Below, piece by piece: positions 1-6,578 of a stretch of 6,652 nucleotides of DNA. The notes beneath the pieces are model-generated. The model was not told where the DNA came from and searched no databases. It worked only from the letters and a program-made list of their open reading frames with translations. The DNA comes from Bacillota bacterium (GTDB taxonomy: Bacteria; Bacillota; Clostridia; Lachnospirales; Lachnospiraceae): positions 1 through 6,652 of the forward strand of contig JAEYXC010000324.1 of assembly GCA_023428655.1 (NCBI GenBank). Direction: 5' to 3'. Each line of letters begins with the position of its first letter. The first letter of the stretch is position 1. Made by a program: the position numbers and the translations under genes.

Positions 1-815
1 ACTCGCTTTAATACCCTAAGGGTCGATTCCAGATGACTGATCGGTGTACCGGTAAATACTACATCCCCACCGGTAGCGGCAACCGCAGCCATATATGTTC
101 CTGCAACAATCCGGTCTGAAGAAAGTCGAAATTCCACATCATGTAAATGCTTCACACCTTCAATCTCCAAAAAGGCAGTGCCTTTACCGCAGATTCTTGC
201 ACCGGCAGCAATGAGATAATTACAAACCTCTATTACCTCCGGTTCTCTGGCTGCATTAAATATTCTTGTCGTACCCTCTGAAAGTACTGCAGTCAGAATA
301 ATATTCTGTGTTGCTCCAACACTTGGAAATTCCAGAAATATATCTGCTCCAAGAATACAGTCGGAGTAACAATGAATCATGGTATCGTCTTCTCCGATGA
401 ATTCCTGGGTAACATTCATCTTCTTTATTGCCTTCAAATGATAATCAATCGGTCGCTTTCCAATGGAACAGCCACCCGGATATGCAATCGTAACTTCCTT
501 ATGTCTTCCCAATAAGGAACCTAAAAACAAGATAGAGCTCCTCATCTTTGTTACATATTCCTCCGGTACAGAGGTTGATGTAGCATTACTACTATTTACA
601 TAAAGGGTATTCCCTTCCCAGGAGGTTGTGCAGCCTAGCTCCTTCAGTATACTTACCATATGATAAACATCAAGTATTTTGGGACAGTTCCTTAGTATTG
701 TTGTTCCCTTATTCAGAATAGTAGCAGCAATTACGGGTAATGCTGCGTTCTTAGACCCTTGTATATTAAGTTCACCTTTTAACTGCTTACCACCGATGAC
801 CTCGATACTCGACAT
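1..815 (-). CDS. murA: UDP-N-acetylglucosamine 1-carboxyvinyltransferase (MurA), N-terminal part; runs off the window
   Basis: MurA catalyses the first committed step of peptidoglycan synthesis in the cytoplasm, transferring enolpyruvate from phosphoenolpyruvate to UDP-GlcNAc. About 271 residues are present of a family length near 420; the 3' end lies beyond base 1, so there is no stop codon in the window. Visible family signatures are the substrate-binding SKNAALP at residues 21-27 (K22, N23), KMRSSI at 90-95, and PGGCSIGKRP at 113-122. Cys116 in the last motif is the catalytic cysteine that fosfomycin alkylates, so the enzyme should be of the fosfomycin-sensitive type. The AAREPE motif of the second half-domain also occurs. 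The catalytic Asp of the C-terminal domain is outside the window. The ATG at 815 follows GAGG with a 6-nt spacer, 72 nt after the ftsW stop. Whether this is the main or a second MurA paralogue cannot be told here. Confidence 0.95.
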   Translation of the reverse strand, partial: MSSIEVIGGKQLKGELNIQGSKNAALPVIAATILNKGTTILRNCPKILDVYHMVSILKELGCTTSWEGNTLYVNSSNATSTSVPEEYVTKMRSSILFLGSLLGRHKEVTIAYPGGCSIGKRPIDYHLKAIKKMNVTQEFIGEDDTMIHCYSDCILGADIFLEFPSVGATQNIILTAVLSEGTTRIFNAAREPEVIEVCNYLIAAGARICGKGTAFLEIEGVKHLHDVEFRLSSDRIVAGTYMAAVAATGGDVVFTGTPISHLESTLRVLKR

Positions 816-845
816 AGAACACCTCAGACAATGTAGAAAATATAT

Positions 846-860
846 TACACTATATGTGTA
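846..860. repeat. Short perfect inverted repeat in the ftsW-murA gap
   Basis: TACAC and GTGTA flank a 5-nt AT-only centre (TATAT), inside the 72-nt gap between the ftsW stop and the murA start. As RNA this is a 5-bp hairpin with a 5-nt loop; as DNA it could be a small operator. It is not followed by a T-run, so it is not an intrinsic terminator. Chance occurrence in AT-rich DNA is quite possible. Confidence 0.3.
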
Positions 861-887
861 CCGACTTGTCCGCGTGAATTTTGGCAG

Positions 888-2033
888 CTACCCTTTTTCT
901 CCTTTGATCTGATTGGATACACTGAGTACAATTCCCATCTCAAAGAGAATAACCATAACCGAGCTACCTCCGTAGCTGATGAAGGGAAGGGGAATTCCTG
1001 TAGAGGGAATTGAATTTGTTACAACCGCTATATTAATCAATACCTGTGATGCTATATGAGCCAGCACACCGGTAGCAATTAACCCACCATATAGGTCCGT
1101 AGCATTAATGGCAATAATGAAGATTCGCCATATTAACAATATAAAAAGAAGAATCAGGGCAAAAGCACCAAAAAGCCCCAGCTCCTCACAGATAACCGAG
1201 AAAATCATATCATTATGGGATTCCGGAATAAAGCCAAGCTTTTGCATGCTCTCTCCTAAGCCCTTTCCAAAGACACCTCCGCTGGCAATCGCATACAAGC
1301 CTTGCAGAATCTGATATCCCTTGGGTTCAGTCTCAACATTCAGCCATACCCTGATACGTTCAAAACGGTACGGCTCCAGGATAATGAAAATGGATCCGAT
1401 CGCGATCAGTAGAATACCCGAAAATACAAAATAGAATTTCTTTCTGCTCGCAACAAAGCATATTGCAACCATGATCACACCGACAATCAAAGCGGTAGAG
1501 AAATTCTCGATTACAATTAATCCCAACAAGGGGGAGATGAACATGATTACACGCAAAAAGCCCGAAAACCGATCCAGCTTCTTCGGAGCCAGATTTACTA
1601 TGTATGCAGTAAACAAAATTACTGCGATCTTTGTTAATTCGGAGGGTTGGAATCGTCCGAGGGGTCCCATGTCGATCCAACGCTTCGCACCGTTAATGGT
1701 AGGTCCGAACAAAAGAACATAAAGCTGTAAGAAAATACACATGATATAGAGAATCGTTACCGGCTTTAGTCGGATAATAGGAAGATTCTTAATATAAATC
1801 CGATAATCGATTTTCGACACGAAGATCATGATTAAAATGCCCGCTCCTGCAAAAAGCGCCTGACGCTCAAGATAATAGGTTGCACTTCCGTTGAGCCTTT
1901 GAGCATTATAGGAGCTGGTACTATAAATCATTACTAATCCAAAGCATACCAGGAAAAGTATGAGAAACAATAAGCTGTAATCATAATAGCTGTGCATTTT
2001 TCTTTTATTCACTTCTCCTACGGTTCTGGCCAT
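888..2033 (-). CDS. ftsW: SEDS-family peptidoglycan glycosyltransferase, FtsW/SpoVE type
   Basis: This polytopic membrane protein of 381 residues has about ten hydrophobic segments. SEDS proteins polymerise lipid II into glycan strands together with a cognate class B PBP. Family motifs seen are KRWIDMGPLGRFQPSELTK (117-135), IENFSTAL (175-182), GKGLGESMQKLGFIPESHND (256-275) and IPLPFISYGGSS (347-358). Asp275 in the SHND loop matches the essential extracellular Asp of the family, and the EELG following it is also typical. The open frame extends to a TTG at 2051, but the ATG at 2033 is preferred because GGGAG lies 7 nt upstream of it. It starts 40 nt after murD. Position after murD matches spoVE of Bacillus subtilis, so its partner is probably the SpoVD-like PBP upstream. 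FtsW (division) and SpoVE (cortex) cannot be separated from sequence alone; RodA is less likely given the dcw context. Confidence 0.93.
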   Translation of the reverse strand: MARTVGEVNKRKMHSYYDYSLLFLILFLVCFGLVMIYSTSSYNAQRLNGSATYYLERQALFAGAGILIMIFVSKIDYRIYIKNLPIIRLKPVTILYIMCIFLQLYVLLFGPTINGAKRWIDMGPLGRFQPSELTKIAVILFTAYIVNLAPKKLDRFSGFLRVIMFISPLLGLIVIENFSTALIVGVIMVAICFVASRKKFYFVFSGILLIAIGSIFIILEPYRFERIRVWLNVETEPKGYQILQGLYAIASGGVFGKGLGESMQKLGFIPESHNDMIFSVICEELGLFGAFALILLFILLIWRIFIIAINATDLYGGLIATGVLAHIASQVLINIAVVTNSIPSTGIPLPFISYGGSSVMVILFEMGIVLSVSNQIKGEKG

Positions 2034-2073
2034 ACCTACACTCCCAACCAAATGATGTTTTTATATTATCTTA

Positions 2074-3435
2074 TTAAGAAAGCAGCTCTCTTACATACTC
2101 CTTAAACATTCTGCCACGCTGTTCGTAATTCTCGAACATACCCCAGCTGGCACAGGCAGGGGATAATAAAACCGAATCACCCGGCTCTGCCTTCTCCGCA
2201 CTGATTCTAACTGCTTCCCTAAGATCGCTCACCATGATAATATCATAAAATCCATGGCGTTTTGCTGTCTCTGCAATCTGCTCCCTGGTCTGACCAAGGA
2301 GAATTAAAAGCTTTACCTTTGAATCAAAGGCTTTGATCCATTCATCAAAGGTACTCTGTTTATCATAGCCTCCACCAATCAAAATGGTCGGAGTGCGCAT
2401 CGCTTGAATTGCTTTTATGGAAGCATCCGGATTCGTTCCCTTGGAGTCATTATAATAATTCACTCCGTTGATATTATCAACATATTCAATTCGATGTTCC
2501 ACCGCCCGAAAGTTGATCAGTGCGCTATGAATATACTCCATGGGAACACCTACCGCTACAGCCATGGCAGTAGCAGCCATAATATTTTCATAATTATGCT
2601 TACCGAGTACCTTTAATTCATTTATATTTACAACAAATTCCTTCCTGTCCGGGGTAGCGTAATAAATGTCATCCCCCTCTAGGAACAGACCCTCCTCTAA
2701 TTCATGGGCACTGCTGTAAAATACCACCTTCGTTCTTAATCTCTTCGCCATATCACGAAGAATCTCATCTTCATAATTCAGAACACATACCTCAGTCATC
2801 GTCTGGTTCTTCGCAATGTTTTCCTTCATTGCAATATAATTCTCCATGGTATGATGACGATTGAGATGATCCGGTGTAATGTTAAGGATAGCACTGACAT
2901 CCGGCTTAAACTCCTGTATCGTTTCAAGCTGAAAGCTGGATAGCTCGATGACTGACACGGATTGCTCCGTAGTCAAAAGGGCTACATCGGTATAGGGCAT
3001 CCCGATATTACCGACCACAAATACCTCATTGAAATAGGTTTTCATAATCTCTCCAACTAAGGTAGTTGTAGTTGTCTTACCGTTGGTCCCGGTAATACCT
3101 ATGATTTTTCCTTTCGCAATGCGATATGCTAATTCTATTTCTCCCCATATGGGAATATTCCTATTTCGGATTTTTTCAGCGATTGGATGATCAATGGCGA
3201 CACCCGGGCTGATTACCATAAGCGGTAGGTCATCAATGATTTCTTCGGAGAGCTCTCCGGTTACTAGAAGAAAATTCTTCTCCGTATTAATCTGATCTGC
3301 GAAATCCTTCACGGTCAAATCTATGTTAGAATCATACAGTATTACAAAGGCCTCCTGCTTTTGCAGTAATCGGGTCGCGGCAATCCCGCTTTTCCCGGCT
3401 CCGAACACTAAAACTCTTTTTCCCTGTAATTGCAT
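2074..3435 (-). CDS. murD: UDP-N-acetylmuramoyl-L-alanine--D-glutamate ligase (MurD)
   Basis: MurD is the cytoplasmic ATP-dependent ligase that adds D-glutamate to UDP-MurNAc-L-Ala. The 453-residue protein has the usual three parts. The first is an N-terminal Rossmann-like domain binding the UDP-sugar (VLVFGAGKSG, 8-17). The second is a central ATPase domain with the P-loop TGTNGKTT (115-122, K120), ELSSFQLE (164-171), PDHLNRH (188-194) and YIAMKENI with K204 as the likely carbamylated lysine. The third is a C-terminal domain with VEHRIEYV (312-319), NDSKGTNPDAS (329-339) and LSPACASWGMF (424-434). The frame is open to an ATG at 3489, which would overlap the end of mraY. The ATG at 3435 is preferred because GGAG lies 5 nt before it and the Rossmann strand then begins at the normal distance from the N terminus. 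It starts 31 nt after mraY and ends in tandem TAA stops. Confidence 0.97.
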   Translation of the reverse strand: MQLQGKRVLVFGAGKSGIAATRLLQKQEAFVILYDSNIDLTVKDFADQINTEKNFLLVTGELSEEIIDDLPLMVISPGVAIDHPIAEKIRNRNIPIWGEIELAYRIAKGKIIGITGTNGKTTTTTLVGEIMKTYFNEVFVVGNIGMPYTDVALLTTEQSVSVIELSSFQLETIQEFKPDVSAILNITPDHLNRHHTMENYIAMKENIAKNQTMTEVCVLNYEDEILRDMAKRLRTKVVFYSSAHELEEGLFLEGDDIYYATPDRKEFVVNINELKVLGKHNYENIMAATAMAVAVGVPMEYIHSALINFRAVEHRIEYVDNINGVNYYNDSKGTNPDASIKAIQAMRTPTILIGGGYDKQSTFDEWIKAFDSKVKLLILLGQTREQIAETAKRHGFYDIIMVSDLREAVRISAEKAEPGDSVLLSPACASWGMFENYEQRGRMFKEYVRELLS

Positions 3436-3466
3436 ATGTGCTCCATTCTGCCCAATTGGCCTCGAA

Positions 3467-4435
3467 TTAATTGATTCCCATAAGTGCAATCAGACAAAGA
3501 ATTGCTGTAACGATGGAGAATACTGCAACAACTCGTGTCTCTGACCAACCCATAAGCTCAAAGTGATGATGGATTGGAGCCATCTTAAAGATACGCTTTC
3601 CTCCGGTTAACTTAAAATAACTAACCTGAAGAATAACCGAAATAATCTCTACCAAATAGATAAAGGCTACCAAGACAATGAACAAGGGCATCTGTAGCAT
3701 AAAGGCTGTTGCTGCAACAAAGCCGCCGAGAGCTAAGGAGCCCGTATCCCCCATAAAGACCTTTGCCGGATATACATTATATAGTAAAAATGCCATTAGG
3801 CTTCCTGCAACCGCCCCGGTAATCGGTGATATATCACTGCGAAGTCCAATCGCAACTACCGTAAAGAAGGTTGCGATTAAAACGGTTACACTCGATTCAA
3901 GTCCATCCAATCCATCCGTGAAGTTGGAGCCATTCACTGTACCAAGAACAACAAAGAGGAAGAATGGCACAAACAAAAAGGAAATATCAGCATATTTACC
4001 TTCACTAAAGGGAATGAGCATCGTCGTTCCAATATCCGTATAATTTAATATATAATATCCAAAGACCGCAGTAACCAGAATCTGTCCTACTAATTTCTGC
4101 CAGGCACGAAGCCCCATGGAACGTTTCATAACCACCTTAATATAATCATCCATAAAGCCAATGATACCGAAGCCGATGGTAACAAACAGAACCGGTATAA
4201 TTTCAGCGTAATCCTTGATATAGATCAAGGAAGTAATCGAAATGCTTAGCACAATAACGATCCCACCCATGGTCGGGGTACCGGATTTTTTCTGATGGGA
4301 TTGAGGTCCTTCCTCCCGAATATACTGTCCGAATTTTAATCTCTTCAAAAAGGGGATCAAAAGCGGGCAAAGAATCACGCAAACCACAAAGGAAATAATG
4401 ACCGGTAATATTACTTTAAATTCAGAAAAATTCAT
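3467..4435 (-). CDS. mraY: Phospho-N-acetylmuramoyl-pentapeptide transferase (MraY)
   Basis: MraY is the integral membrane enzyme that transfers phospho-MurNAc-pentapeptide from UDP to undecaprenyl phosphate, making lipid I. The protein has 322 residues, normal for Firmicutes, with about ten membrane segments. Diagnostic motifs are all intact: SGTPTMGG (51-58), MDDYIKV (95-101) with the DD pair at 96-97, NFTDGLDGL (171-179), the GDTGSLALGG loop (229-238) with the catalytic-site D230, and APIHHHFELMGW (286-297) with the three-histidine motif at 289-291. The frame is open to an ATG at 4447, but that codon overlaps the Shine-Dalgarno site; the ATG at 4435 sits 5 nt after GGAGG and is the likely start. 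A promoter and a structured leader lie immediately upstream, so this gene and those after it can probably be transcribed independently of spoVD. Confidence 0.97.
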   Translation of the reverse strand: MNFSEFKVILPVIISFVVCVILCPLLIPFLKRLKFGQYIREEGPQSHQKKSGTPTMGGIVIVLSISITSLIYIKDYAEIIPVLFVTIGFGIIGFMDDYIKVVMKRSMGLRAWQKLVGQILVTAVFGYYILNYTDIGTTMLIPFSEGKYADISFLFVPFFLFVVLGTVNGSNFTDGLDGLESSVTVLIATFFTVVAIGLRSDISPITGAVAGSLMAFLLYNVYPAKVFMGDTGSLALGGFVAATAFMLQMPLFIVLVAFIYLVEIISVILQVSYFKLTGGKRIFKMAPIHHHFELMGWSETRVVAVFSIVTAILCLIALMGIN

Positions 4436-4502
4436 TGTGTCCTCCATTCCAAATGGGAGCCTTTTCTATTTCTTCCCATCCGCCGTTATCGGCATAACTC
4501 AT
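4422..4502 (-). CDS. Possible 26-codon leader ORF overlapping the mraY start
   Basis: A short frame begins with ATG at 4502, about 23 nt after the predicted transcription start, and ends with TGA at 4424-4422, ten nucleotides inside mraY in another frame. It would encode MSYADNGGWEEI followed by EKAPIWNGGHNEFF. There is no good Shine-Dalgarno site before its ATG and I recognise no similarity. If translated, ribosomes on it would pass through the hairpins and the mraY ribosome site, allowing translational coupling. It may well be a chance frame. Confidence 0.15.
   Translation of the reverse strand: MSYADNGGWEEIEKAPIWNGGHNEFF
4441..4445 (-). promoter_or_regulatory. Ribosome binding site that decides the mraY start
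   Basis: A full GGAGG with spacer ACACA precedes the ATG at 4435. The ATG at 4447 overlaps this element and cannot be served by it, so the first four codons of the longest open frame are probably untranslated leader. Confidence 0.8.
4442..4482 (-). promoter_or_regulatory. Possible alternative hairpins around the mraY Shine-Dalgarno site
   Basis: In minus-strand RNA, CUCC (4459-4456) can pair with GGAG (4445-4442). Past a bulged C, AUU (4454-4452) can pair with AAU (4448-4446) around a UGG loop, which would hide the Shine-Dalgarno core. The same CUCCCAU region can instead pair with the upstream AUGGGA (4479-4474), extendable by G-U and C-G pairs toward 4482, freeing the ribosome site. The two folds exclude each other. 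This was read by eye without an energy calculation; no ligand or known riboswitch class was recognised. Confidence 0.3.
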
Positions 4503-4531
4503 ATGTAAACTTCATTTGTCATAACTTAGCT

Positions 4532-4560
4532 ATTATACTTTATCAGCCTCAAAAAAACAA
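4532..4560 (-). promoter_or_regulatory. Predicted vegetative (sigma-A type) promoter for mraY-murD-ftsW-murA
   Basis: On the minus strand, TTGTTT (4560-4555) and a perfect TATAAT (4537-4532) are separated by exactly 17 nt. This is the optimal geometry for the main sigma factor, with transcription expected to start near 4525. That gives a leader of about 90 nt before the mraY ATG. The spacer contains a T-run, common in Firmicute promoters. No spore-sigma consensus was recognised here. Confidence 0.75.
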
Positions 4561-4613
4561 TAATGAAGTAGTCTGAATAATAGAGAAATTTGTACTAGTT
4601 ATTGTGGTTACTT

Positions 4614-6563
4614 TTATTTAAAATACAATATAAAGTCACTATCCTTATCAACCGTCTCGCCAACGAGGGGAAATTGTTCTCCTACGAACTCTCCGTCCCC
4701 AACGGAATAAAGCTCACCAAAATCATATATTTTCATCAGTTCCTTTACCTCTTTTTTTGTCTTACCGATGAAATCCGGCATCTGGAAGGAACCGATATTA
4801 AACTGCTTCCTCTCTGTTTCCGTATAATTTTCCTCAATCCCCAGATATGGAAGAATATTCGAGAAAACATCCGCGATCACCGGTGCTGCAATCGTACCAC
4901 CATAATAGATACCTACCGGGTCTTCAATGAGTACCATAGCCATAACCTGCGGATTATTCGCAGGTGCAAACCCGATAAAGGAGGAAATGTATTTATTGCT
5001 GCTTCTTGGAAGCTTCTCTGAGGTAGCGGTCTTTCCTCCCACACGAAAACCAGGTAGATAGGCACGCTTTCCGGTACCATCTGAGACAACCGCCTCCAAT
5101 AACTCCTTCATTGTCTGTGACGTTTCTGCAGATACGGCTCCATCAACACTTTCATACTCCAATTCTCGAACCCTGGTACCGTCCGCTGAGACAACCTTAA
5201 CTCCAAGATGGGGTGTTACCAGTGTACCACCGTTTACAATGGCACTGGCTGCAACCATAAGCTGCAATGGTGTTATTTGAAAGGATTGACCAAAGGACAT
5301 GGTAGCAAGCTCCACTGCCTTAATCACATCTTTTTTATGCATAATTGAGTTGGCTTCACCCGGTAAATCAATTCCGGTCTTCTTAAACAAGCCAAGCTTT
5401 TTAAAATAATCATACATCTTATCCACACCGACTCTGGCTCCTATTTCCATGAAAACCGGATTGCAGGAATTCTTGATGCCTTCCACAAAATTCTGGCTTC
5501 CATGTCCGCCTACCTTGTGGCATCGAATGATACGATCCTCCACCTTTTTATAACCCGGGCAGAAAAAAGTATCGGATAATTTGACAACATGCTCCTCCAA
5601 AGCTGCTGTTGCCGTAATAATCTTAAAGGTTGAACCAGGTTCATAGGTATCGCTAAGACATGCATTTCTCCACATCTTGTTGAGCAGATCATTCATTTTT
5701 TCATTACTTAAGGTCTGACCCTCATACTGGGATGAAATTTCCTCTATTAAGGTATAGGGATCGTTTAGATTAAATTCAGGTACATTGACCATTGCTAGTA
5801 TTTCACCGTTTTGCGGGTTCATGACTATAAGCTTCACATTGGAAGCCTGCTTGGCTTCCATTACCTTTAATGCAGCCTGCTCCGCATATTGCTGGATATT
5901 CATATCCAGACTGATATACAGATCATTACCGGGCTGTGGTTCAATCCGGTCCTCAGCGGCATTCTCAATCTCCACACCATAAGCAGTCGTTAAGGTAAGT
6001 ATCTCACCGTCCGTACCTTTTAGAAATTCATCATATTTTACTTCAAGACCGATAATACCTTGATTATCACTACCGGTAAAGCCGATTACCTTGGAAGCCA
6101 AGGAGTCATAGGGATAATAGCGCTTATAATCCTCATCCACCATAACACCATCCAGATCATATTCCCTGATTTTATCCGCAATCTCCTTCTCTACGTTCGA
6201 CTTAATCTTCTCTCTGGAAGATATCTTCTCTACTCGTTTTGTCACCCACTCCCGGCTCAGACCAAGCTGCTCGGAGAGCACCTCGATTACCCGCTGTGGA
6301 TCCTTAACCTGGGCATGGATGACGGAGATGGTGCATACCGGCTTGTTGGTTGCAATTTCACTTCCCTTGGCATCATATATACTACCACGCTCCGCTTTAA
6401 TGGAACGCTCTCGCAAATGTAGATCCCTTGCTCTGGCAGCATAATCCTCGGATTTTAATATCATTAAATACCCTAAGCGTAAGAATAATGCCAGGGTCAC
6501 CAATATGACAGCACTAACTACAATTAAGATGTTTCTCCTGTTATAGGTCCTACTTCTCGCCAT
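4614..6563 (-). CDS. spoVD: Class B penicillin-binding protein with C-terminal PASTA domain, SpoVD-like
   Basis: This is a peptidoglycan DD-transpeptidase anchored in the membrane and acting outside it, crosslinking strands made by a SEDS partner. The 649 residues (SpoVD of Bacillus subtilis is about the same size) comprise a basic N terminus and one membrane anchor (about 11-35), the PBP dimer domain (about 50-212, starting with RGSIYD at 59-64), the transpeptidase domain (about 240-572) and one PASTA domain (about 594-649). Active-site motifs are S311-T-F-K314, S366-C-N368 and K511-T-A513, where the third is KTG in most PBPs. Cys348 and Cys367 are 19 residues apart, as in the redox-active pair of Bacillus SpoVD. 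ATGs at 6572 and 6569 are in frame; 6563 is preferred because AAGG at 6578-6575 then has normal aligned spacing. A division role (FtsI/Pbp2B-like) rather than a purely sporulation role is possible. Confidence 0.9.
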   Translation of the reverse strand: MARSRTYNRRNILIVVSAVILVTLALFLRLGYLMILKSEDYAARARDLHLRERSIKAERGSIYDAKGSEIATNKPVCTISVIHAQVKDPQRVIEVLSEQLGLSREWVTKRVEKISSREKIKSNVEKEIADKIREYDLDGVMVDEDYKRYYPYDSLASKVIGFTGSDNQGIIGLEVKYDEFLKGTDGEILTLTTAYGVEIENAAEDRIEPQPGNDLYISLDMNIQQYAEQAALKVMEAKQASNVKLIVMNPQNGEILAMVNVPEFNLNDPYTLIEEISSQYEGQTLSNEKMNDLLNKMWRNACLSDTYEPGSTFKIITATAALEEHVVKLSDTFFCPGYKKVEDRIIRCHKVGGHGSQNFVEGIKNSCNPVFMEIGARVGVDKMYDYFKKLGLFKKTGIDLPGEANSIMHKKDVIKAVELATMSFGQSFQITPLQLMVAASAIVNGGTLVTPHLGVKVVSADGTRVRELEYESVDGAVSAETSQTMKELLEAVVSDGTGKRAYLPGFRVGGKTATSEKLPRSSNKYISSFIGFAPANNPQVMAMVLIEDPVGIYYGGTIAAPVIADVFSNILPYLGIEENYTETERKQFNIGSFQMPDFIGKTKKEVKELMKIYDFGELYSVGDGEFVGEQFPLVGETVDKDSDFILYFK

Positions 6564-6574
6564 TATCATCATAA

Positions 6575-6578
6575 CCTT
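6575..6578 (-). promoter_or_regulatory. Ribosome binding site of the SpoVD-like gene
   Basis: AAGG matches the 5' part of the consensus AAGGAGG. It is 2, 5 and 11 nt from the in-frame ATGs at 6572, 6569 and 6563. Because it pairs with the far end of the anti-Shine-Dalgarno sequence, the 11-nt distance is the normal one, which favours 6563. Confidence 0.5.

Noticed and set aside
816..887. A promoter for murA in the ftsW-murA gap
   Set aside because: TATAGT and TAATAT look like -10 elements, but the only candidate -35 (TTCACG, 18 nt from TATAGT) is poor; not convincing.
679..912. Plus-strand 77-codon open frame spanning the murA start
   Set aside because: Mostly antisense to the conserved murA N terminus and running into the ftsW end; it is best explained as a shadow.
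1360..1680. Minus-strand 106-codon frame inside ftsW
   Set aside because: Alternative frame of a strongly supported SEDS gene, with no family features of its own.
3678..4043. Plus-strand 121-codon open frame
   Set aside because: Shadow of mraY on the opposite strand; the mraY motifs NFTDGLDGL and GDTGS are encoded here on the minus strand.
4551..4613. Intrinsic terminator after spoVD, suggested by the T-run at 4557-4551
   Set aside because: No GC-rich stem precedes the T-run on the minus strand; the run is better explained as part of the promoter -35 and spacer.
4602..5021. Plus-strand 139-codon open frame
   Set aside because: It lies antisense to the C-terminal half of the SpoVD-like gene, which has clear domain motifs. 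Its translation shows no recognisable family, and no ribosome site was evident.
6060..6422. Plus-strand 120-codon open frame
   Set aside because: Antisense to the dimerisation domain of the PBP; no start context or recognisable motif.
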